A DNA stretch of 11,988 nucleotides from Candidatus Omnitrophota bacterium (GTDB taxonomy: Bacteria > Omnitrophota > Gorgyraeia > Duberdicusellales > 4484-171). A program made the translations under genes and the position numbers. The stretch lies in contig JAQVOZ010000022.1 in the NCBI GenBank assembly GCA_028702365.1, forward strand, positions 1 through 11,988. Direction: 5' to 3'. Under the pieces are notes generated by a model, which had not been told where the DNA came from, made no database searches, and worked only from the letters and a program-made list of their open reading frames with translations. Within the stretch, counting starts at the first letter, position 1. The number at the start of each line of letters is the position of its first letter. Shown piece after piece: positions 5,482 to 11,988 of this stretch.

Positions 5482-6195
5482 TTATTTAATCAAGGTACCG
5501 ATGTCCTTGCCTGCTACGATATCTCTTAGATTGCCTTCTTTGACAAAATTAAAAACTATTATCGGCAATTTATTTTCCATGCATAAACTTATTGCTGTAG
5601 AATCCATAATTCTAAGCTCTTTGTTTAAAACATCCATATAACTTAATTTTTTGAAAAATACCGCATTTTTATCTTTAAATGGGTCGGATGAATAAACACC
5701 ATTGACTTTTGTGGCTTTAAGCAAAACATCAACATCAATCTCAACGCTTCTTAAAGCCGCAGCTGTATCTGTCGTAAAATAAGGATTTCCCGTGCCTGCG
5801 ACAAATATAACTACCCGTTTTTTCTCTAAATGCCTCATCGCCCTTCTTCTTATGTACGGCTCTGCTATCCTTTGCATTTCTATAGCAGTCATTACGCGGG
5901 TTGGCACCCCCTGGTTTTCAAGGGCGTTTTGAAGGGCAAGACCGTTTAAAACTGTTGCAAGCATTCCCATATAATCGGCAACGGTACGTTCCATTTCAAA
6001 TTCCTTGGAACGCATAGCGCCCCTAAAAATGTTGCCGCCGCCAAGCACGACTGCAATTTCTACACCAGAAGCTGCAACTTCTTTTATTTGCTTTGCAAGA
6101 TGAGCGCAAACTGAAGTGTCTATGCCATGAGGCTGCTTCCCAAGAAAAGCTTCCCCGCTTAGCTTAAGAAGAATTCTCTTGTATTTTGACTTCAT
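5482..6195 (-). CDS. pyrH: UMP kinase
   Basis: A 237-residue bacterial UMP kinase of the amino-acid kinase fold, converting UMP to UDP with ATP in pyrimidine synthesis. Visible motifs are RILLKLSGEAF (residues 8-17, phosphate-binding Lys), VLGGGNIFRG (50-59), the UMP-contacting RTVADYMGMLAT (70-81), GTGNPYFTTDTAAALR (134-149) and LLKATKVNGVYSSDP (158-172). In known members the enzyme is a hexamer controlled by GTP and UTP. It starts 15 bases after the tsf stop, with an AGAAGG ribosome site inside a small palindrome, and ends within the ribosome site of frr. This position between tsf and frr is the conserved one. UDP made here also feeds the UDP-GlcNAc pool used by lpxB and sensed by YvcK-type proteins. 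Confidence 0.97.
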   Translation of the reverse strand: MKSKYKRILLKLSGEAFLGKQPHGIDTSVCAHLAKQIKEVAASGVEIAVVLGGGNIFRGAMRSKEFEMERTVADYMGMLATVLNGLALQNALENQGVPTRVMTAIEMQRIAEPYIRRRAMRHLEKKRVVIFVAGTGNPYFTTDTAAALRSVEIDVDVLLKATKVNGVYSSDPFKDKNAVFFKKLSYMDVLNKELRIMDSTAISLCMENKLPIIVFNFVKEGNLRDIVAGKDIGTLIK

Positions 6196-6196
6196 A

Positions 6197-6219
6197 TTAA
6201 CCTTCTAAGGTTAACCTTC
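6197..6219 (-). repeat. 14-bp imperfect tandem repeat and palindrome between tsf and pyrH
   Basis: TTAACCTTC occurs at 6197-6205 and again at 6211-6219, and the stretch 6197-6214 is an 8+2+8 inverted repeat. It contains the tsf stop codon and the AGAAGG ribosome site of pyrH, so a folded RNA would hide that site until ribosomes finishing tsf open it. This is a structural reading only. Confidence 0.45.
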
Positions 6220-6729
6220 CAAAGAAAATCTGGCAAACCTTTTAATAACTACATTTTCTCCAATTTGCGAAACTACCTGTTTTAAATATTGTTCTACGGT
6301 CAGGCTGTTATCTTTTATAAAAGGCTGCTCCAAAAGGCAATGCTCTCCTGCATATATTTTAACATCGCCTATCTTGGAAAGCTCTTCAGCGGGTATGCTT
6401 TCTTTATTCAGATACCTGGGATTAGTTGCTGCAACCTGCATAGCTATGTCTTTGGTAAATTTTTTAAAAACTTCCGTACGGGCGACGAAATCAGTCTCAC
6501 AATTAATCTCAACCAAAGAGCCTAAATTTCCGCCGAAGTGGATGTAGGATTCAATCAGCCCCTGGGAAGTACGCCTGTCTTTTTTCTTTTCCATTATGCT
6601 GGCACCCTTTTCCTTTAAAATAGAGAGCGCCTTATCGAAATCTCCCCTTGAATCATGAAGGGCTTTCTTGCATTCACTTATACCAAGAGAAGTCATTTCT
6701 CTTAGCTTCTTAATTTCTGTCATGCTCAT
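6211..6729 (-). CDS. tsf: Elongation factor Ts, short form
   Basis: EF-Ts recycles EF-Tu from its GDP to its GTP form. The N-terminal UBA-like domain reads IKKLREMTSLGISECKKAL (about 6-24), followed by the hallmark ETDFVAR at 78-84, which inserts into EF-Tu. At 172 residues it is far shorter than the E. coli protein (283) and near the compact type known from Thermus (about 196), so one of the two core subdomains and the coiled-coil are missing or reduced. The frame is clean to its stop, so this is a natural compact form and not a truncation. The first ATG (6727-6729) was chosen over one two codons later because AAGGAGG (6737-6743) lies seven bases upstream and the ATGA overlaps the rpsB stop by 4 bases. 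Confidence 0.95.
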   Translation of the reverse strand: MSMTEIKKLREMTSLGISECKKALHDSRGDFDKALSILKEKGASIMEKKKDRRTSQGLIESYIHFGGNLGSLVEINCETDFVARTEVFKKFTKDIAMQVAATNPRYLNKESIPAEELSKIGDVKIYAGEHCLLEQPFIKDNSLTVEQYLKQVVSQIGENVVIKRFARFSLEG

Positions 6730-7574
6730 TTTTGGGCCTCCTTGGATGATGGGCGTTTTTTAGGCAATATCTTTTTTTCTTTATCCGTGGCTATAGTTTC
6801 GTCCAATGCTTCGTATTTTTCTACGTCCGGCTCAGCACTCTCTTCTTCGGCAGCCTTGGCTTCTGCGGCTTCTCTAATTAAATCTGCTGCCTTTTGGGCT
6901 TCCACCTTGATTGCCTCAACCAGTAAAGAAGTTATATACCTGACTGATTTTATTGCATCGTCATTGCCGGGAATCGGATAATCTATAACTTCCGGATTTG
7001 CATCAGTATCAATCAACGAAATAATGGGGATTGACAACCTGGTTGCCTCTTTTACGCAGGCAATTTCTCTCTTGGGATCAACCACATATATGCAGGCGGG
7101 AAGCTTATCGAACGTCTTTAAACCGCTGTAAATTTTTTCCATTCTTTCTATTTCTCTGTTTAGCCTGGTAACTTCCTTGCGGGACATCTTATCGAATTCA
7201 CCATTATCCCTCTTTTCAAGAAGCGTTATGTATCTTTTAATTCTTGATCGTATTGTTGAATAATTTGTAAGGAGCCCACCCACCCATCTCTCAACTACAT
7301 ATGGCATATTGCAACTGCTTGCCTGTTCTCTTATAAGGTCGCGTAATTGCTTTTTCGTAGCTACGAAAAGGATTTTTTCTCCGCGCTGGATGATTTTTTT
7401 GGCAAATTCTTTAGCTTCCTCCAGCTTTTCGGCTGTTTTTTCAAGGTCTATTATATATATATTTTTTTTCTTGCCGAAAATAAATTTTTTCATTTTAGGG
7501 TTCCAATGCTTGCTTAAGTGCCCAAAATGAACCCCACTTTCTAATAATTCTTTTATAACCTCTGTTAAAGCCAT
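6726..7574 (-). CDS. rpsB: 30S ribosomal protein S2
   Basis: A 282-residue S2 protein of the small ribosomal subunit. The N-terminal signature ESGVHFGHLSKHWNPKMKKF (about residues 12-31), ILFVATKKQ, YVVERWVGGLLTNYSTIRSRI and the C-terminal PIISLIDTDANPEVIDYPIPGNDDAIKS block are all present. After about residue 225 comes a low-complexity, Ala/Glu- then Lys-rich tail (AAEAKAAEEESAEP and onward) that extends it past the common 220-260 residues; such tails vary between phyla. A strong AAGGAGG ribosome site (7585-7591) lies ten bases before the ATG. It is the first gene of its operon, behind a good promoter, and its end carries the ribosome site of tsf. Confidence 0.97.
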   Translation of the reverse strand: MALTEVIKELLESGVHFGHLSKHWNPKMKKFIFGKKKNIYIIDLEKTAEKLEEAKEFAKKIIQRGEKILFVATKKQLRDLIREQASSCNMPYVVERWVGGLLTNYSTIRSRIKRYITLLEKRDNGEFDKMSRKEVTRLNREIERMEKIYSGLKTFDKLPACIYVVDPKREIACVKEATRLSIPIISLIDTDANPEVIDYPIPGNDDAIKSVRYITSLLVEAIKVEAQKAADLIREAAEAKAAEEESAEPDVEKYEALDETIATDKEKKILPKKRPSSKEAQK

Positions 7575-7640
7575 AACCGAAAATCCTCCTTTTAATATGA
7601 TATTAAGCTATTTCGCTTGTAAGCAAACCCTTGCTTGCAA
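7575..7640 (-). promoter_or_regulatory. rpsB 5' leader with small hairpin
   Basis: The predicted untranslated leader of about 65 bases contains AAGCAA-GGGT-TTGCTT, a 6-bp stem, then a purine-rich stretch and the ribosome site. Leaders of rpsB mRNAs are autoregulated by S2 in E. coli and other bacteria. This one is short, and I cannot match it to a known S2-binding structure. Confidence 0.35.
7585..7591 (-). promoter_or_regulatory. Strong Shine-Dalgarno site of rpsB
   Basis: AAGGAGG on the minus strand, ten bases before the rpsB ATG. With the same heptamer before tsf it shows that this organism uses canonical anti-SD pairing for its translation genes. Confidence 0.85.
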
Positions 7641-7646
7641 AGAAGA

Positions 7647-7674
7647 AGTATACCATATTTCATTATATTTTCAA
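7647..7674 (-). promoter_or_regulatory. Sigma-70-type promoter of the rpsB operon
   Basis: TTGAAA (7669-7674) and TATACT (7647-7652), separated by 16 bases, each match the consensus at five of six positions. Transcription would begin near 7640, leaving a leader of about 65 bases. It lies in an AT-rich gap just before the conserved rpsB-tsf-pyrH-frr operon. Confidence 0.6.
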
Positions 7675-7717
7675 CAATATTTATAGCGTTTGATGAGATC
7701 AAGTTTTTAAGCAGGGC

Positions 7718-7752
7718 GCGCTATCTTGAGCATGAAAAAGGTTAAATAGCGC
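7718..7752. repeat. Inverted repeat between the ABC transporter and rpsB
   Basis: GCGCTAT (7718-7724) and ATAGCGC (7746-7752) are perfect inverted copies with 21 bases between them. It lies about 40-70 bases past the ABC transporter stop, where a terminator would be expected, but neither direction has a T tract right after the stem. A factor-dependent terminator or a protein site is possible. Confidence 0.4.
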
Positions 7753-7788
7753 AGATTAGAGTGCTTATTTTGTATTACTTTTATCATA

Positions 7789-9608
7789 TTATACGTTAAA
7801 TTGCAACTCGTATAGCTTTTTATATAAAGTATCACGGGAAAGCAGTTCGTTGTGAGTTCCTTTTTCAACAATGGCCCCTTTTTCCATAACTATTATAATG
7901 TCTGCTTTCTGAACAGTAGAAAGCCTATGGGCAATAACAAAGACGGTTTTGCCTTCCATAAGATTATAGAATGCATCTTTGACCAGGTTCTCGGATTGCG
8001 AATCCAGCTGGCTGGTTGCTTCATCAAGTATCAATATCGGCGCATTTTTTAATATTGCTCTTGCTATAGCTATTCTCTGCTTCTCTCCGCCTGAAAGCCT
8101 AAAACCTCTGTCACCTATAACAGTATCGAATTTTTTAGGAAAATTTAATATAAAATCATAAGCGTAAGCTTTTTTTGCTGCGCTGATAATTTCTTCTTCG
8201 GTTGCATCAAGCTTTCCATAAGCAATATTATCCCGCACTGTAGCGTTAAAAAGAACCATCTCCTGGGAAACTACGGATATAAGCGACCTTAAAGAACATA
8301 TTTTCAATTCTTTTATATCTTTGCTATCAATATAAACTACCCCTTTTTGACAGTCATACAGCCGCGGCAGCAGACTTACTAAAGTAGATTTTCCTGCGCC
8401 GGAGTGTCCGACCAATGCAGTAATTGCTCCTTTTTTAGCTGTTAGATTTATTCCTTTCAAAACATAATCGTCTGCTTCGTTATATTTAAACCAGACATCT
8501 CTGTATTCTATAGAATCTTTAAATTCCGCCAACTCTTTGGCGTTGGCGTTATCTTTCACTCTGGGCTCTTCATCCAGAATATCATAAATACGTTCGGAAG
8601 CAGGAATTGCCTGCTGATTTATCGCATGAACATTCGCTAATTTTTTAAAGGGGCTGATCATAGACATAAGAGAAGCCATAAACAGGCCAAAAACGCCAAA
8701 AGAAACTTTGCCAAGAATGACCTCGCGGCCGGCTATGGAAAGTATTATCATTGCCGCTACGACGCATATCAATTCAGTTACGGGCGTTACCATAATAATT
8801 CTTTTTACGCTTTTCATCGTAAACCTGTAATACTGCTGGTTGATTTCTTTAAAACGCTTAATTTCATAATTTTCGCGGCAGAAAACTTTTACTATATAAG
8901 CGCCCTGTATGGTTTCTGTAAGCAGTGAGTTTAAATCGGCCATTTTATTTTGTACTTCGCGGGAAAATTTCTTTATGCGTTTCCCGATTTTACTTACAGG
9001 AATAAAAACCGCGGGAAATATTAAAAATACCGCATACAATTTCCAGGATATGGCAAATCCAAGCGGCAATGCAACCAATCCAAAAACTATTATTTGCATG
9101 CTTTCGAATATCAAATCGGTAAGCGCATAAGAAAGCGCATTTGATATGCAGCCGACATCGTTGGTTATGCGCGAAATCAATTCCCCAGTCCTCTTCTTTG
9201 CATAAAAATCAAGCGACAAGTCCTGAAACTTGGCATATAGTTTATCTTTTACATCTTTTACCACGCCCTGCGCAATCTTATTCATAAGATACTTTGGAAA
9301 AAAGTAGATACGCCTTTTAGCGTAAAAAGGCAAACGGCAAATATGGGCAGTATCATAAGAAGCGTCATAGGTTCTATAGAATTAAGCCTATCCACCACTG
9401 CCGATAGAAAATGAGGCAACTTAATGGCCGGGGGTATGACTATTTGTTTATTATTCATTATCCTGTCTACGAGAGGAACAATCATTCCCAGGGTGACTCC
9501 ATTAAATATGCTGGAAATCCCTATACAGACAAAGGCTGAAAAAAACAGCCCCTTGTAAGGCTTAGCCAGCTTTAATAACTTAAAATATTCTTTTAAATAT
9601 TCAATCAT
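7789..9608 (-). pseudogene. msbA: MsbA-like lipid A exporter ABC transporter (fused TMD-NBD), split by one frameshift
   Basis: Two overlapping frames make one ABC half-transporter. Frame one (9282-9608) gives residues 1-105 with the first membrane segment. Frame two runs from there to 7789. One added base in the AAA of CCAAAG (about 9293-9295) joins them as FFQKYLMNK in a 606-residue protein, the normal size for MsbA-type flippases. In joined numbering: GHSGAGKS Walker A at 401-408, VSQEMVLFNATV Q loop near 447-458, LSGGEKQR signature at 505-512, ILILDEA Walker B at 525-531 and the switch His at 561. All ATPase residues are intact and no other lesion is seen, so the break is recent, an error, or recoded. 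Lying beside lpxB suggests lipid A-core export across the inner membrane; export of another lipid or drug cannot be excluded from sequence. Confidence 0.88.
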
Positions 9609-9661
9609 AACTATTACAATTTAGCATTGGTAAGAATAATTTGCCTTCAGATTTGAGGTGC

Positions 9662-9690
9662 ATTCTACCACATCAATTGACTTTCCTCAA
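9662..9690 (-). promoter_or_regulatory. Candidate promoter of the ABC transporter
   Basis: Reading leftward, TTGAGG (9685-9690), 17 bases, TAGAAT (9662-9667). The start point would lie near 9655, leaving a leader of about 45 bases. No Shine-Dalgarno site is visible before the ATG at 9606-9608. The -35 box overlaps the spacer of the opposing promoter. Confidence 0.4.
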
Positions 9691-9705
9691 GGTATTTGAT
9701 ATCAT
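9677..9705 (+). promoter_or_regulatory. Candidate promoter of the oxidoreductase-lpxB operon
   Basis: TTGACT (9677-9682), 17 bases, TATCAT (9700-9705); each box matches consensus at five of six positions. The start point would be near 9712, only about ten bases before the ATG at 9722, giving a nearly leaderless message, which agrees with the absence of a Shine-Dalgarno site there. Confidence 0.45.
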
Positions 9706-9721
9706 ACAAAAAGCTATAATT

Positions 9722-10621
9722 ATGAAAGTAGGCGTAATAGGTATCGGAAAATTAGGAAGCATACATCTACGTATCTATAAAGAGATAAGCGACGTAAAGA
9801 ATATATATATTGTAGATACCGACCCGGCTAAGTTGGCGCAACAGCCGGACGCAGAGTCATTTACTGACTACCGGAATTTGCTTGGAAAAGTTGACCTGGT
9901 AAGCGTTGCCGTACCAACCATAAATCATTTTGAAATTGCCCAATTTTTCTTAAAAAATAAAATCCCCGTCCTTGTAGAAAAACCAATCACCCAGAAATTA
10001 TCCGAAGCAGAAAAGCTGATAAAACTGGCCTCCAGCAATAAAACTATTCTTTCCGTAGGGCACGTTGAACGTTACAATAATGCCTACCTCGCCATAAAAG
10101 AAACAGTCAAAAAACCGCTCTTCATAGAATGCCATCGACTAAGTCCCTATCCCAACAGGAGCCTTGATATAAGCGTAGTGTTGGATTTAATGATACATGA
10201 TCTCGATATTATTCTTGATTTGGTAAGAGCTGAAGTAAGCAGAATCGAAGCAAAGGGTGTCAAAGTGCTTTCGAACAAGGAAGATATAGCAAATGCACGT
10301 ATTACCTTTAAAAACGGCTGCGTTGCAAACATTACAGCTTCGCGTATATCAGCTAAAAAAGAAAGAAAAATAAGAATATTTCTTTCGCATTGTTATATTT
10401 CGCTTGATTTTGCCGAGCAGCACGCTGAAATATATAAAAAAATAAAGAACCAAATAACCAAACAATCTTTGACAATAGACAAAGAAGAGCCGTTAAAAAA
10501 AGAAATCCTTGACTTCGTCAGCCTGGTTAAGAATAATAAATTTGATACTGCCGACTGTATAAGGGCAAAAAATGCCCTGAAGCTTGCGTTAGACATCGAA
10601 AAGAGTATGTCGGTTAAATAA
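9722..10621 (+). CDS. Gfo/Idh/MocA family NAD(P)-dependent oxidoreductase
   Basis: A 299-residue two-domain dehydrogenase. The N-terminal Rossmann domain starts MKVGVIGIGKLGSIH, with the dinucleotide-binding GIGKLG at 7-12, and contains the family Lys in VEKP (85-88). VGHVERYN (112-119) and DLMIHDLDIIL (155-165) mark the substrate domain, with a conserved His in the latter. The frame is open upstream to 9641, but the ATG at 9722 is preferred because the Rossmann strand begins there. It is followed 10 bases later by lpxB. In many diderm genomes, for example Geobacter, a gene of this family sits between lpxA/lpxI and lpxB. A related enzyme, GnnA, oxidises UDP-GlcNAc to make 3-amino lipid A precursors. 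Such a role is inferred from context; the substrate is unproven, and no GnnB-like aminotransferase lies in the window. Confidence 0.9.
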   Translation: MKVGVIGIGKLGSIHLRIYKEISDVKNIYIVDTDPAKLAQQPDAESFTDYRNLLGKVDLVSVAVPTINHFEIAQFFLKNKIPVLVEKPITQKLSEAEKLIKLASSNKTILSVGHVERYNNAYLAIKETVKKPLFIECHRLSPYPNRSLDISVVLDLMIHDLDIILDLVRAEVSRIEAKGVKVLSNKEDIANARITFKNGCVANITASRISAKKERKIRIFLSHCYISLDFAEQHAEIYKKIKNQITKQSLTIDKEEPLKKEILDFVSLVKNNKFDTADCIRAKNALKLALDIEKSMSVK

Positions 10622-10631
10622 ATTTTTAATT

Positions 10632-11723
10632 ATGAAAAAAATAATAATCATTGCCGGGGACAAATCGGGCGATTTATACGGCGGAATGCTTTGCAAAAAG
10701 CTTAAAGAAAATTATTCCGGAGTTGAAATATTTTCCTTTGGCGGCGAGCACTTAGCGAGATATTCAACGCAGCGTATTGACCTTCTGGCGCATTCTGTTT
10801 CAGGAATTTTTGAAGTACTGCTTTGCATAAAAGACCTCTTAGAAATCTACTCGCAGGCTTTGCACGAAATAGAAAGCATAAACCCTGACCTTATTATATT
10901 GATAGATTTTCCTGATTTTAACCTGCAGCTTGCGAAAAACCTGAATAACAAGTATCACATCTTTTACTACGTAAGCCCTCAAGTTTGGGCGTGGCGCAAG
11001 AAGCGTATTGAGTCGATAAAAAAATACGTCAACAGAATGATTGTTATTTTCAGGTTCGAAGAAGACTTTTACCGGAAGGAAAAGATGGAAGTTTATTATT
11101 TCGGCCATCCTCTTCTTGAAATAATTGAGAAAAAAAACATCGAACCAAAAAAAATAATTTCGTTTATGCCTGGATCGCGTAAAAATGAAATTCGCAACCA
11201 TCTTCCTGCGATGGTTAAATCAAAGGAATTTATCGAAAAACAGCTGTTAGAATATAAATTTAGAATTATAAGGCCGGAGAATATACCGGCACAGTTTTAT
11301 GCAAAAATGGCGCCTAATATGGAAGTTGTGAATCACACCTATGAAGCAATAGAAGAATCTGCCTTTATAATTACTTCGTCAGGAACTGCAACTATTGAAA
11401 TTTCTATCCTTGAGGTCCCTTTTGTAGTTATATACAAACTTAACCTTTTCAGTTGGCACTTATTAAGGAAGCTTGTAAAGCTGAGGTTTATAGCTATGAC
11501 GAATATCCTGGCTTCGAAGAAGATTGTTGAAGAACTTCTTCAGGATAAGGCAAATCCGGAAAACATAGCGCAGGTTACCATGCGTTATCTTAAAGACGAA
11601 AATGAGTATAAAGGCCTTAAAAAAGAGCTAAGTAAAATAAAGGAGATTCTATCGCCGCAAGGCGCTACAGGTAAATTCGCAGATTCTATCGCAAAATATC
11701 TTAGCCTTACAAAAATTGAGTAG
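10632..11723 (+). CDS. lpxB: Lipid-A-disaccharide synthase
   Basis: A 363-residue GT19 glycosyltransferase that joins UDP-diacylglucosamine and lipid X into the lipid A disaccharide at the inner membrane. Visible family segments are IIAGDKSGDLYGG (6-18), FSFGGEHL (34-41), LIDFPDFNL (90-98), YYVSPQVWAWRKKR (112-125), FGHPL (157-161), MPGSRKNEI (179-187) and the late TSSGTATIEISILEVPFVV. The usual GEASGD near the N terminus reads GDKSGD here, a mild Glu-to-Asp change. Length is close to that of the E. coli enzyme (382). The ATG lies 10 bases after the oxidoreductase stop, in an AT-only stretch without a Shine-Dalgarno site. It is convergent with the UPF0016 gene 28 bases away, with no obvious terminator hairpin between them. 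Its presence implies an outer membrane with lipopolysaccharide. Confidence 0.95.
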   Translation: MKKIIIIAGDKSGDLYGGMLCKKLKENYSGVEIFSFGGEHLARYSTQRIDLLAHSVSGIFEVLLCIKDLLEIYSQALHEIESINPDLIILIDFPDFNLQLAKNLNNKYHIFYYVSPQVWAWRKKRIESIKKYVNRMIVIFRFEEDFYRKEKMEVYYFGHPLLEIIEKKNIEPKKIISFMPGSRKNEIRNHLPAMVKSKEFIEKQLLEYKFRIIRPENIPAQFYAKMAPNMEVVNHTYEAIEESAFIITSSGTATIEISILEVPFVVIYKLNLFSWHLLRKLVKLRFIAMTNILASKKIVEELLQDKANPENIAQVTMRYLKDENEYKGLKKELSKIKEILSPQGATGKFADSIAKYLSLTKIE

Positions 11724-11751
11724 AATCAAGACATATCCAGCCCTTTCCATA

Positions 11752-11988
11752 TTACAGTTTACCCATAAGTATAAGAAAACCTGCCACAAAAAATACAGAA
11801 GCGCTTATATAACGCATAACCCTTGGATCAATGAACTTTGAGAGCACATCACCGAAAAGAACGGCTAAAAGGGTTGCGATAAAAAAAGCAGACATTGCAC
11901 CTAAAAATACGGAAATTTTGCTGTGCCCTTTTGCCGAAAGCGAAAATACGGCTAATTCAGTTTTATCAAATAATTCAGCCAAAAATAT
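11752..11988 (-). CDS. UPF0016/GDT1 (TMEM165) family membrane protein, 5' end outside window
   Basis: The last 78 residues are visible, with the gene entering from the right edge. The frame is open through the edge (IFLAELFDKTELA), so the first few residues and the start codon lie outside. The segment AELFDKTELAVFSLSAK matches the family motif E-x-G-D-K/R-T/S that builds the cation site, except that the Gly is Phe here. Two further membrane segments follow (about VFLGAMSAFFIATLLAVLFG and YISASVFFVAGFLILMG). Members with one such motif per chain, about 90 residues, work as dimers of two subunits in some bacteria. Characterised relatives export Mn2+ or move Ca2+. Single-domain size and motif favour this family; metal choice is not shown by the sequence. 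Confidence 0.8.
   Translation of the reverse strand: MFLAELFDKTELAVFSLSAKGHSKISVFLGAMSAFFIATLLAVLFGDVLSKFIDPRVMRYISASVFFVAGFLILMGKL

Noticed and set aside
9641..9721. 27 extra N-terminal residues of the oxidoreductase
   Set aside because: The Rossmann strand starts at the ATG at 9722, the upstream part is unlike the family, and it overlaps the predicted promoter.
1..11988. CRISPR array, transposase, toxin-antitoxin or defence genes
   Set aside because: No regularly spaced repeats and no such protein motifs on either strand.

Overview
The window is an ordinary, gene-dense bacterial chromosome segment, AT-leaning, with compact operons. Genes for lipid A synthesis (lpxB, an MsbA-like exporter, a Gfo/Idh/MocA oxidoreductase) indicate a diderm, Gram-negative-type organism. 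A YvcK protein with an added membrane anchor, an HPr with both a catalytic His and a regulatory Ser, and a very short EF-Ts do not fit a typical proteobacterium. The mix would suit an uncultured lineage such as Candidatus Omnitrophota or a relative, but that placement is inference without a search.

Layout, all on the minus strand from 9608 down to 1. (a) 7789-9608: MsbA-like ABC transporter, interrupted by a one-base frameshift. (b) 4912-7574: rpsB-tsf-pyrH-frr, the classic translation/UMP-kinase operon, with a good promoter and strong Shine-Dalgarno sites. (c) 4187-4798: tRNA-Lys(UUU), tRNA-Leu(UAG) and tRNA-Gly(GCC), with a partial tRNA-Leu copy and a displaced tRNA-Gly 3' end. (d) 1-3916: an operon of a PTS EIIA (frameshifted exactly at its phosphorylatable His codon), YvcK, HPr, enzyme I and the start of a sugar-nucleotidyltransferase. 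On the plus strand, 9722-11723 holds a Gfo/Idh/MocA oxidoreductase and lpxB, divergent from the ABC transporter. At the right edge a UPF0016/GDT1 membrane protein enters on the minus strand, convergent with lpxB.

How the genes fit together: lpxB, the oxidoreductase and the MsbA-like exporter form an outer-membrane lipid A group. Enzyme I, HPr and EIIA form a phosphorelay with no permease in view, so the relay is probably regulatory. YvcK, a cell-envelope/carbon-flux factor that binds UDP-GlcNAc in characterised relatives, lies inside it, which suggests coupling of PEP/energy state to envelope precursor supply.

I found no CRISPR array, transposase, defence system or clearly new multi-gene system. 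The observations most worth checking are the two frameshifts, the palindrome-rich 196-bp segment between two copies of the tRNA-Gly 3' end, and the permease-less PTS/YvcK operon.
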